Shown one piece after another: positions 36,803-45,022 of a DNA stretch of 64,000 nt (its first letter is position 1; the number at the start of each line of letters is the position of its first letter). A program made the translations under genes and the position numbers. The stretch covers positions 172,599 through 236,598 of the forward strand of contig JAHRFE010000033.1 of the NCBI GenBank assembly GCA_019084245.1, in the 5' to 3' direction. The notes beneath the pieces were generated by a model. The model saw only the letters and a program-made list of their open reading frames with translations. It was not told where the DNA came from and searched no databases. This stretch comes from Hoeflea sp. (GTDB lineage: Bacteria; Pseudomonadota; Alphaproteobacteria; Rhizobiales; Rhizobiaceae).

Positions 36803-39256
36803 TCACATCCGGACGCGGAGCGCGCCGGGGTCGTACAGAGGCTTGAGGGACGCCGTCGCCAGATGGCGTTCGCCTGCGATTTCGATGTGGTAGGTCGAGG
36901 CAAGCACATCGTCGGCGCTTTCGCCTTCGCAAGGCACGTACCCAAGCCCGATGGCGCCGCCCAGATGATGGCCGTAATTGCCCGAGGTGACGATCGACAC
37001 GATCTCGCCGTCGCGCACCACCGCCTCGTTGTGGAACATCAGCGGCTCCGGGTCGGTGAGCTGGAACTGAACCAGCCTGCGCGTGAGTCCCGTCTCGCGC
37101 TTGGCGAGCACCGCATCGCGGCCGAGAAAATTGCCCTTCCCCGTTTTCACCGCGAAGCCGAGACCGGCTTCGAGCACATGATCCTCGTCGGTGATGTCAT
37201 GGCCGAAATGGCGGAAAGCCTTCTCGATCCGGCAGGAATCGAGCGTGTGCAGCCCGCAGAGCCTGAGCCCGTGTTCGTCGCCCGCTTCCATGAGCGCCTC
37301 GAACACATGGGCGGTCTGGTCACTCGACACATAGAGCTCCCAGCCGAGTTCTCCGACATAGGTGACGCGGTGGGCGCGGGCGAGCCCCATGCCGATCTCG
37401 ATTTCGCGTGCCGTACCGAAGGGATGCGCGTCATTGGAAAAATCATCGGGACTGACCGCCTGCAGCAGCGCCCGGGAATTGGGGCCCATCACGCAGAGAA
37501 CGGATTCGGCGGCCGTCACGTCGGTGATCACCGCGAAGCGCTCGCCCACATGGCGCCTGAGCCAGGCGAGGTCGCGCTGCAGCGTGGCGCCGGGGACGAC
37601 CAGCAGGAACGCGGTCTCAGACAGCCGCGTGGCGGTCAGGTCGCTCTCGATGCCGCCGCGGGAATTCAGCATCTGGGTGTAGACGATGCGGCCGGGCTCG
37701 ATATCCATGTCGTTCGCGCACAGATGCTGCAGGAAAGCGAGCGCATCGTGGCCCTCGACCCGGATCTTGCCGAACGAGGTCATGTCGAACAGGCCGACCG
37801 CCTCGCGCACCGCCATGTGCTCGCGCTTCTGGTTGGCAAACCAGTTCTGCCGCTTCCAGGAATACTGATATTCAGGCACTTGGCCCTCGTCGGCGAACCA
37901 GTTGGCTCGCTCCCAGCCCGCCACTTCGCCAAACACCGCGCCGCGCGCCTTCAGCTGCTCATGGATTGGCGAGCGGCGGATGCCGCGCGCAGTCGCCATC
38001 TGCCGGTAGGGAAAATGATCGGCGTAAAGCAGCCCGAGTGTTTCGGTCACGCGGCTCTGCAAATAATGCCGGTTCTTCTGGAACGGCTGCGCCCGGCGGA
38101 TGTCGACTTCCCAGAGGTCGAACGGCGGCTCGCCGTCATTGATCCATTGCGCCAGCGCAAAACCCGCGCCGCCCGACGAGACGATGCCGATGGAATTGTA
38201 GCCGGCTGCGACCCAGTAGCCTTTGATCTCGGGCGCTTCACCCAGATAGTAACGGTCGTCCGGGGTGAAGCTCTCCGGACCGTTGAAGAAGGTGTGAATG
38301 CCGGCGGTGGCCAAGAGCGGCAGCCGGTTGACCGCCTTCTCCAGGATCGGCTCGAAATGATCGAAATCCTCGGGCAGTTGGTCGAAGCAGAAATCCTCGG
38401 GGATGCCACCCATCCCCCACGGCTTGGCCACCGGCTCGAAGGCGCCGAGCAGCATCTTGCCGGCATCTTCCTTGTAGTAGGCGCACTCGTCCGGCACGCG
38501 CAGCACCGGCAGCCGCGGCAGGCCCTCGATCGCCTCGGTGACGATGTAGAAATGCTCGCAGGCATGCAACGGCAGCGTCACGCCGGATTGGGCCGCGAGA
38601 TCGCGCCCCCACATGCCGCCGCAATTGATGACGATGTCCGACGCGATCGAGCCGGTCTCGCCGCCCTGCTCCCAATCAACGCCGGTGACCTTGCCGTTGG
38701 CGCTGGTTATCGCGGTGACCTTGACGCCCTCGATGATCGTAGCCCCGTTCTGTCGCGCACCTTTGGCCAGCGCCATGGCAATGTTGGCGGGATCACACTG
38801 GCCGTCGAGCGGCAGGTGCACCGCGGCAGTGACGTCGCTCACATTGAGATGCGGATACATCGCCTTGACCTCGTCGGGTCCGATTTCCTGGACATCAACG
38901 TCGAAGGCGCGGGCCGTGGAAGCCTGGCGATAGATCTCCTCCTTGCGTTCTTCGGTGAGCGCAACCGTGATCGAGCCGCACTGGCGCATGCCGGTGGCAA
39001 CCCCGGTCTCGGCCTCGAGCTTGACGTAGAGATCGGCCGAATATTTGGCGAGCCGGGTCATGTTGGCCGACCCGCGCAACTGCCCGATCAGGCCCGCCGC
39101 GTGCCAGGTGGTGCCCGAGGTCAGCTGCTTGCGTTCCAGAAGCACGATGTCGCGCCAGCCGAGCTTGGCCAGGTGATAGGCCACCGAACAGCCCGAAACC
39201 CCGCCGCCGACGATGACGGCACGGGCGTGGGTGGGTATGGATTTGCCCTGCGCCAT
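36803..39256 (-). CDS. FAD-GcvT fusion dehydrogenase (dimethylglycine/sarcosine dehydrogenase family), copy 1
   Basis: This 817-residue fusion oxidatively demethylates N-methyl glycines in characterised relatives and passes the one-carbon unit to tetrahydrofolate. Residues 1-380 form the DAO-type FAD domain (AVIVGGGVSGCSVAYHL). TTWHAAGL holds the histidine that carries covalent FAD in DMGDH. An FAO_M linker leads to a GcvT/aminomethyltransferase folate domain in the C-terminal 390 residues (DMTSFGKIRVEG, then GELGWELYVSSD). Its start overlaps the homocysteine methyltransferase stop by one base. The precise N-methyl substrate is not determined. Confidence 0.9.
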   Translation of the reverse strand: MAQGKSIPTHARAVIVGGGVSGCSVAYHLAKLGWRDIVLLERKQLTSGTTWHAAGLIGQLRGSANMTRLAKYSADLYVKLEAETGVATGMRQCGSITVALTEERKEEIYRQASTARAFDVDVQEIGPDEVKAMYPHLNVSDVTAAVHLPLDGQCDPANIAMALAKGARQNGATIIEGVKVTAITSANGKVTGVDWEQGGETGSIASDIVINCGGMWGRDLAAQSGVTLPLHACEHFYIVTEAIEGLPRLPVLRVPDECAYYKEDAGKMLLGAFEPVAKPWGMGGIPEDFCFDQLPEDFDHFEPILEKAVNRLPLLATAGIHTFFNGPESFTPDDRYYLGEAPEIKGYWVAAGYNSIGIVSSGGAGFALAQWINDGEPPFDLWEVDIRRAQPFQKNRHYLQSRVTETLGLLYADHFPYRQMATARGIRRSPIHEQLKARGAVFGEVAGWERANWFADEGQVPEYQYSWKRQNWFANQKREHMAVREAVGLFDMTSFGKIRVEGHDALAFLQHLCANDMDIEPGRIVYTQMLNSRGGIESDLTATRLSETAFLLVVPGATLQRDLAWLRRHVGERFAVITDVTAAESVLCVMGPNSRALLQAVSPDDFSNDAHPFGTAREIEIGMGLARAHRVTYVGELGWELYVSSDQTAHVFEALMEAGDEHGLRLCGLHTLDSCRIEKAFRHFGHDITDEDHVLEAGLGFAVKTGKGNFLGRDAVLAKRETGLTRRLVQFQLTDPEPLMFHNEAVVRDGEIVSIVTSGNYGHHLGGAIGLGYVPCEGESADDVLASTYHIEIAGERHLATASLKPLYDPGALRVRM

Positions 39257-40155
39257 TATTTCAACGCGCCTTTCAGGACATGACCTTCAGCGACCAACCG
39301 CTCCGCAAGATGGGCGATATGGGCGGGGCCGACCTCGCAGCAGCCGCCGACGATCATCGCACCCGCATCGATCCAGCGCATCGCATGGTCGGCATAGGCC
39401 TCGGGACCTAGATCGGTGCGGGCGGTGAGGCCGCTGACGGTGCCGCCGATTTGGAGCGTATCTGCCTTGGTGAAGCCGTTGGCATAGCCGCCATGAGCCA
39501 GGCCGGTGCGCGCCAGCACCGCCTGGCCTTGCGTGACCGCCTCGGGCCAGGAGCAGTTGATCAGCACCGCCTCCGCTCCCGCTTCCCCCGCGGCACTGGC
39601 CGCGCGTTCGAGATCCTCGCCGGAGCGCAGCTTGGTGCCGTCCGTGTCGTTGACCGACATGCCGCACCAGACCGGCTTGCCCGATTCCACCGCCGCCTGG
39701 ACCGCGGCCCGGACCTCCTTGATCGAGGACAGGGTTTCGCACAGAAACACATCGACCGCGTCACGCTGTTCGGCGACGATCCGGCGGTAGGTCGCAAGGC
39801 ATTCCTCGAAGGACGGCGCCCATTCGGGATGGTAGCTGCCGTAGAGCGGCGAGAGGCAGCCGGCGATGGTGATCGTCCGGTCGCCGCGCGCAGCCCTGGC
39901 TATGGCGATGGCCTTGGCCTGCAACGGCTCGAACAGGTCCGCGCTGGCGTCGCGCGCCAGGCGCTCGGGCGTCGCCGAATAGCTGTTGAGCGTGAGCACG
40001 AGCGCGCCAGCGTCGATATACTCCCGATGCACCGCCTCGACGATATGCGGTTCATCCATCATCACCCTGGCCGACCAGAGCGGCGACGGCGGTTGCGACG
40101 AGCGGTGGATCAGCTCCTGCCCCATGCCGCCATCAAGCAGAACAATGTCAGCCAT
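39256..40155 (-). CDS. Homocysteine S-methyltransferase (betaine-homocysteine methyltransferase-like)
   Basis: This 299-residue zinc enzyme of the Pfam S-methyl_trans family transfers a methyl group to homocysteine. It opens with LLDGGMGQELIHR. The zinc thiolates are the cysteine in VLINCSW near residue 205 and the pair in VGGCCEVGP near 275. Rhizobia are known to have a short betaine-homocysteine methyltransferase (Bmt) of this type linking betaine breakdown to methionine, so Bmt is the leading hypothesis. It lies between the two FAD-GcvT genes. Confidence 0.88.
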   Translation of the reverse strand: MADIVLLDGGMGQELIHRSSQPPSPLWSARVMMDEPHIVEAVHREYIDAGALVLTLNSYSATPERLARDASADLFEPLQAKAIAIARAARGDRTITIAGCLSPLYGSYHPEWAPSFEECLATYRRIVAEQRDAVDVFLCETLSSIKEVRAAVQAAVESGKPVWCGMSVNDTDGTKLRSGEDLERAASAAGEAGAEAVLINCSWPEAVTQGQAVLARTGLAHGGYANGFTKADTLQIGGTVSGLTARTDLGPEAYADHAMRWIDAGAMIVGGCCEVGPAHIAHLAERLVAEGHVLKGALK

Positions 40156-40215
40156 TTCGCTGTACTCCCGGAAAAAAACTGCAACAGATCATGGGTGAGA
40201 TACCGGATGGCCGCG

Positions 40216-42663
40216 TCACGCGCGCAGCCTCTCGTTCTTCGGATCCCACAGCGGCGCATCCTCCTGAACGGTAGCGGCGAAACGCTCGCCAAAGATCTCA
40301 ACCTCGAGCTTCGTGCCCGGTTCGGTGAGGTCGGTGCGCAGCATGCCGAGCGCGATCGACTTGCCGATGCGGTGGCCCCAGCCGCCGGAAGTGGTTTCGC
40401 CCACGACCTTGCCGCCATGCCAGAGCGTGGACATATAGGGCGCGTCGCTTTCGCCCGCCTCGACCACGAGAGTGACGAAGCGCTTGGTTACGCCGCGCTG
40501 GCGCTCGGCCAGCAGCGCCTGCCTGCCCTTGAACGCCGGCTTGTCCCATTTGACGAAGCGCTCGAGCCCGCCCTGCAGCACTGTGTAGTCGGTCGACAGA
40601 TCGCCCTTCCAGGCGCGGTAGCCCTTCTCGAGCCGCAGTGAATTAAGCGCGAACATGCCGAAGGGTTTCAAGCTATGCGGCTTGCCCGCCGCCATCACCG
40701 CGTCGAAGACCGCCGCGGTGTCGGCGACCTTCGTGTGGATCTCCCAGCCGAGTTCGCCGGCAAAGGACACCCGCACCAGCTGGCACCATGTGCCCGCCAC
40801 CTGGGCCGATTGATGCGTAAGCCACGGCTGACTTAGATCCGCATCGGTCAGGGTGGCGAGGATCTCGCGCGACTTCGGCCCCGACAGGATCTGGCAGCAG
40901 AACTCCTCGGTCACGTCCCGGACCGAGATCGCGGAGCCCTCCGGCAGATGCTTCACCAGCCATTCGTAATCATGCCACTGGGCGGTGGCCGCGGTGATCA
41001 GGAAGAAGAAATCCTCGGCCAAGGCCATGATCGACATCTCGGTGACGATGCGGCCCTTGTCGTCGGCGAAATAGCCAAGGCCGATGCGGCCGGGCTTCGG
41101 CACCAGGCCGGTGGTCAGCGACAGGAGCCAGTCGCGCGCGCCTTCGCCCTCGACCCGGTAGCGGGAGAACCCGGGCAGATCGAGGATGCCGGCTGCATCG
41201 CGCACCGCCAGGCACTCGTCCCTCACCGCCTCGAACCAGGCGCCTTCGCGCGCCCAGGTCTGGGTTGCTTCCTCGCTTGTGTCGTCGCCGGGCCGCGCAT
41301 ACCAATTGGCCCGCTCCCAGCCATTGTAGACGCCGAACTGGGCGCCAAGCGCCGCAACCCGGTCATGCACCGGCGACAGCTTCTTGTTGCGGCCCGCCGG
41401 CCAGGAATGATGCGGAAAATGCATCGCATATTCGTGGCCATAGACTTCCATGCCCTTGGCCACCGTGTAGTCCGGATCGCAGAACGCCGTGAAGCGGCGC
41501 GGGTCGCAGGACCACATGTCCCATTCGGTCTCGCCCTGGGTGACCCATTCGGCCAGCACCTTGCCCGCGCCGCCGCCCTGGCAGATGCCGAAGGTGAAGA
41601 CGCAGGCCTCGAACGCATTGGGTACGCCCGGCATCGGCCCGATCAGCGGATTGCCGTCGGGCGTGTAGGGAATCGGCCCGTTGATGTTCTTGGTCAGCCC
41701 CGCGGTGCCGAGCAGCGGCACGCGGGCACAAGCGTCGTTGATATACCATTCGAGCCGTTCGAGATCGTCGGGGAACAGCTGGAACGAGAAATCCTCGGGC
41801 ATCGGATCGTCCGGCGTCACCCAGTGCGCCTTGCAGTTGCGCTCGTAAGGTCCGAGGTTGAAGCCGTTCTTTTCCTGCCTCAGATAGTAGGAGCTGTCGA
41901 CATCGCGCATCAGCGGCAGCTTGTGGCCGACTTCCCTGGTCCAGGCAGCCACCTCCGGCACTTCGTCAAACAGCATGTACTGGTGGCTCATCACCATCAT
42001 CGGCATGTCGCGGCCGAACCACTTGCCAACCTCGCGCGCATAGTAGCCCGCGGCATTGACCACATATTCACAGCGGATCTCGCCCTTTTCGGTCGAGATC
42101 ACCCATTCGTCGCCCTCCCGCCGCGCGCCGGTGGCCGGGCAGAAGCGGTAGATCTTGGCGCCCAGATCGCGCGCGCCCTTGGCCAGCGCCTGGGTCAATT
42201 GCGCCGGATCGATATCGCCGTCATAGGGATCGTAGAGCGCGCCCGACAATTCGTGCGTCTCGGCGAACGGATAGCGCGACTTGATCTCGTCGGGCGACAG
42301 GATGTCGAGATCCATGCCCTGGTAGCGGCCCATGCCGACCACGCGCTGGAACTCCTGCAGCCGTTCCTTCGAATGCCCCAGCCGGATCGACCCGGTGACG
42401 TGGTAGTTCATCGGATAGTCGACGGCTGCGGCCAGCCCCCGATAGAGCTCGGCCGAATAGCGCTGCATGTTCATGATCGACCAGGACGACGAGAAGGTCG
42501 GCACGTTGCCCGCCGCATGCCAGGTCGAACCGGCCGTCAGCTCGTTCTTCTCGAGCAGCACGCAGTCGGTCCAGCCGGCCTTGGCCAGGTGATAGAGCGC
42601 CGAGACGCCGACCACGCCACCCCCGATGATGACAACCCGTGCATGTCCTGCAATCTCGCCCAC
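40216..42663 (-). CDS. FAD-GcvT fusion dehydrogenase (dimethylglycine/sarcosine dehydrogenase family), copy 2
   Basis: This 815-residue paralogue of the downstream fusion has the same layout: FAD domain (VVIIGGGVVGVSALYHLAK), covalent-flavin motif STWHAAGN near residue 60, and a GcvT domain from about 430 (LDLPGFSRYRVEG, then GELGWEIHTK). Its substrate region differs considerably from copy 1, so the two may oxidise successive methyl states. The GTG at 42663 has caggaga upstream; the longer frame to 42732 has no homology. It is the promoter-proximal gene, divergent from LysR across 131 bases. Confidence 0.9.
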   Translation of the reverse strand: MGEIAGHARVVIIGGGVVGVSALYHLAKAGWTDCVLLEKNELTAGSTWHAAGNVPTFSSSWSIMNMQRYSAELYRGLAAAVDYPMNYHVTGSIRLGHSKERLQEFQRVVGMGRYQGMDLDILSPDEIKSRYPFAETHELSGALYDPYDGDIDPAQLTQALAKGARDLGAKIYRFCPATGARREGDEWVISTEKGEIRCEYVVNAAGYYAREVGKWFGRDMPMMVMSHQYMLFDEVPEVAAWTREVGHKLPLMRDVDSSYYLRQEKNGFNLGPYERNCKAHWVTPDDPMPEDFSFQLFPDDLERLEWYINDACARVPLLGTAGLTKNINGPIPYTPDGNPLIGPMPGVPNAFEACVFTFGICQGGGAGKVLAEWVTQGETEWDMWSCDPRRFTAFCDPDYTVAKGMEVYGHEYAMHFPHHSWPAGRNKKLSPVHDRVAALGAQFGVYNGWERANWYARPGDDTSEEATQTWAREGAWFEAVRDECLAVRDAAGILDLPGFSRYRVEGEGARDWLLSLTTGLVPKPGRIGLGYFADDKGRIVTEMSIMALAEDFFFLITAATAQWHDYEWLVKHLPEGSAISVRDVTEEFCCQILSGPKSREILATLTDADLSQPWLTHQSAQVAGTWCQLVRVSFAGELGWEIHTKVADTAAVFDAVMAAGKPHSLKPFGMFALNSLRLEKGYRAWKGDLSTDYTVLQGGLERFVKWDKPAFKGRQALLAERQRGVTKRFVTLVVEAGESDAPYMSTLWHGGKVVGETTSGGWGHRIGKSIALGMLRTDLTEPGTKLEVEIFGERFAATVQEDAPLWDPKNERLRA

Positions 42664-42743
42664 ACGTCTCTCCTGCGATCCCGGAATTTGCGCGAGTATC
42701 CGGGCGGTCCGGTCAATCCGCAATTCCGCCAAAATGCCTTTAT

Positions 42744-42762
42744 TAATCGGAAAAACCGATTA
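42744..42762. promoter_or_regulatory. Inverted repeat, candidate LysR operator
   Basis: TAATCGG-AAAAA-CCGATTA is a perfect 7-5-7 inverted repeat. It lies 33 bases upstream of the LysR gene start and about 80 bases upstream of the divergent FAD-GcvT gene. LysR regulators usually bind a dyad in such divergent gaps. That it is this regulator's site is inference. Confidence 0.55.
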
Positions 42763-42794
42763 GGTTGCAAGGCAGCATTCTCAAGGGACCGGCC

Positions 42795-43646
42795 ATGCAA
42801 ATCGAGCTTCTCGAAACCTTCCTCGACCTCATGGAAACCAAGAGTTTCAACCGGACCGCCGAGCGGCTGAGCCTGACCCAGTCGACTGTGTCGGCGCGCG
42901 TCCACACGCTCGAGACCATGCTGGGGCGCAAGCTGTTCACCCGCAGCCGCGCCGGCACCCAGCCGACGCCGGCGGGGTTTCGGCTGCTCGATCATGCCCG
43001 CGGCCTGCGCCACCAGTGGAACGAGGCAAGGCGGTCGGTGCAGTCGACCGGCAATTTCGCCCGCTCGATGCGCATCGGCATGCAGCATGATCTGGCCTCG
43101 AGCCGCATCGCCGACTGGGTGACCGGCTTCCGCAAGGTCCTGCCCGACGCCGCCTTCTACATCGAGCTCGATTTCTCCAACCAGATGAGCATCGATCTGC
43201 TGGCAGGAGAAATCGACCTGTCGATCCTGTTCACGCCCAAGAACCTGCCCGACCTGCATTACGAGCACATCGGTGAACTCGCCTACCGGATGATCAGCTC
43301 GAAGGCCGGCCATATCGACGACATCGACCCGCAGAGCTACATCTTCACAAACTACTCGCCCGCCTTCGACAAGGCGCACCGACAGGTCGTGGCAAACCTC
43401 GCCGAAGCGCCGCTGTCGAGCGGCCAGAACGTCACCGTCTGTGGCCTGCTCTCGGGGCTTGGCGGCACCGCCTATGTGCTGGAGGAATCGGCCGAGGCGA
43501 TGGTGGCGGGCGGCGGATTCAATTATGTCCGCGCCGCGCCCCGCATCCCCCAGGCGGTCTATTTCGCCGTCCACCTGCGCAACCGCCACTCGCACATCCA
43601 CCGCCGCCTGCTCGACAGCGTCCGCAAGCAGCTGTCGGGGGCGTGA
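42795..43646 (+). CDS. LysR-family transcriptional regulator
   Basis: This 283-residue regulator has an N-terminal winged helix (LETFLDLMETKSFNRTAERL, then LTQSTVSARVHTLE) and a LysR effector-binding domain from about residue 90. ATG 42795 is the first methionine of the family motif. It is divergent from the six-gene methylamine/betaine operon, which is its likely target. The perfect dyad at 42744-42762 lies between them. It converges on the BNR-repeat gene. Confidence 0.9.
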   Translation: MQIELLETFLDLMETKSFNRTAERLSLTQSTVSARVHTLETMLGRKLFTRSRAGTQPTPAGFRLLDHARGLRHQWNEARRSVQSTGNFARSMRIGMQHDLASSRIADWVTGFRKVLPDAAFYIELDFSNQMSIDLLAGEIDLSILFTPKNLPDLHYEHIGELAYRMISSKAGHIDDIDPQSYIFTNYSPAFDKAHRQVVANLAEAPLSSGQNVTVCGLLSGLGGTAYVLEESAEAMVAGGGFNYVRAAPRIPQAVYFAVHLRNRHSHIHRRLLDSVRKQLSGA

Positions 43647-43691
43647 TGGGGAGATCGCAACCAATCCAGGCGTGATCGCACGAGACGTGGG

Positions 43692-44852
43692 TCAGCCCCG
43701 GTCCAGCGCCTCGACGCAAAGCACCGTCGGCAGGTGCCGGGCGATCTCCTGCCAGGTTTCGCCTTCGTCCACGCTCGCAAACACAGAGCCGCTGTTGGTG
43801 CCGAAATAGATGCCGGCCGGGTCGCGCCCGTCGCCGGCCATCGCCTGGCGCAGCACGGTGAAGTAGCAGTTCTGCTGCGGCAGGCCCTCGCGCTGCGCCT
43901 CCCAGCTCTGCCCGCCGTCCCGCGACCGCCACACCGCCGCCGCAGCATCGGGCGGAAACCGTCCGATGCTGTCGCCATTCAGCGGCAGGGTCCAGATCGT
44001 TTCGGGGTCGCGCGGATGCACCCGGATCGGAAAGCCGAAACTCGACGGCAGGCCTTCGGTGCGATTGTCCCAGCTCCTTCCGCCGTCAGAGGAGCGCCAG
44101 ACGCCATGATGATTTTGCTGGTAGAGCAGATCGCCATCCCCGGGCGCGCGCACCATGTTATGAACGCAATGCCCGGTCTCGCCATCGCGCGGCCCGGCAG
44201 GATGGTCATGCCCGGAACACTCGCCGGCATTGGAGAGACGGTTGCGCCGCTCCCAGGTCGCCCCGCCATCCTCGGTGGCAAACACGCCCGCTGCCGAGAT
44301 CCCGATCCAGAGTTTTTCGGGATCTTCGGGATGCGGCACGATCGTGTGCAGCACCAGCCCGGCGCCGCCAGGCTCCCAGCTGTCCGCAGAGGGATGAGTG
44401 TCGAGCCCCTCAACCCGTTTCCAGCCCTTGCCGCCATCGGCGCTGACCAGCAAGCCCGCGGGCTTGACCCCGGCATACAGCCTGCCATGCGCGCAACAGA
44501 GCGACCAGACCTGCGAGAATTGATCCGCGAACGGCAATGGCTCTTCGGTCCAGCCGATCATGGCGGCAAAATCGGGATCATTGGCGGCCCACTCGTCCAT
44601 CGATCCCTTGGTCAGCCGGACAAGGTTCCAGGTTTCTCCATTGTCATCCGAACTCCAGATACCCGCGCCATTCCAGTCGCCGCCGCCGCCGGCCCAGAGC
44701 TGGCCAGTTGCCGGCTCGCCAATGATGTGATTGATCGGCCAGCCGTCGCACAGGGGACCCTTGATGGCCCAGCCGTTGCGTTCATCGCCGCCGGAGATCA
44801 GAAAAGCACCCTTGGTGGTGCCAACAAGCAGGGTCACGCCATTGAAAGACAT
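43692..44852 (-). CDS. BNR/Asp-box repeat protein (sialidase-like beta-propeller)
   Basis: This 386-residue protein contains six Asp-box repeats of the form S/T-x-D-x-G-x-T/S-W: DDNGETW, ADGGKGW, EDGGATW, SDGGRSW, RDGGQSW and DEGETW. It therefore probably folds as a beta-propeller. There is no signal peptide, so it should stay in the cytoplasm. A conserved histidine/cysteine patch, ECSGHDHPAGPRDGETGHC, lies near residue 213. Sialidase catalytic residues are not evident, so the enzymatic label exo-alpha-sialidase should not be used. Function is unknown. Confidence 0.8.
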   Translation of the reverse strand: MSFNGVTLLVGTTKGAFLISGGDERNGWAIKGPLCDGWPINHIIGEPATGQLWAGGGGDWNGAGIWSSDDNGETWNLVRLTKGSMDEWAANDPDFAAMIGWTEEPLPFADQFSQVWSLCCAHGRLYAGVKPAGLLVSADGGKGWKRVEGLDTHPSADSWEPGGAGLVLHTIVPHPEDPEKLWIGISAAGVFATEDGGATWERRNRLSNAGECSGHDHPAGPRDGETGHCVHNMVRAPGDGDLLYQQNHHGVWRSSDGGRSWDNRTEGLPSSFGFPIRVHPRDPETIWTLPLNGDSIGRFPPDAAAAVWRSRDGGQSWEAQREGLPQQNCYFTVLRQAMAGDGRDPAGIYFGTNSGSVFASVDEGETWQEIARHLPTVLCVEALDRG

Positions 44853-44956
44853 AGGGTCACCACTCTACAAAACTCGTCCAAACTATCACGAGACTTCAAT
44901 GCTGAGAAGCAAAGGGGTCAGGTATATTTGCCGAGACCGCCGGTTGATGCAAACAC

Positions 44957-45015
44957 GGCGCCAACGCTTTCGCGCTGGCGCCCTATGCTTGAAGAGCATC
45001 GAAGCAATGCTCTTC
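44957..45015 (-). terminator. Tandem hairpins after the symporter gene
   Basis: Read on the minus strand just after the symporter stop, a 9-bp stem GAAGAGCAT/ATGCTCTTC is followed by an 11-bp stem GGCGCCAGCGC-GAAA-GCGTTGGCGCC with a GNRA tetraloop and one wobble. No long U tract follows, only GTGTTTG. They probably end the uspA-symporter transcript or protect its 3' end. Confidence 0.6.
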
Positions 45016-45022
45016 ACAGTGA

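Noticed and set aside
36365-39283. A 972-codon open frame on the plus strand opposite the MttB-family and FAD-GcvT genes
   Set aside because: It is antisense to genes with intact motifs, and its composition is that of a GC-rich shadow frame; no domain is visible.
40948-42870. A 640-codon plus-strand frame opposite the second FAD-GcvT gene
   Set aside because: Same reasoning: antisense shadow without family motifs, running into the LysR gene in a different frame.
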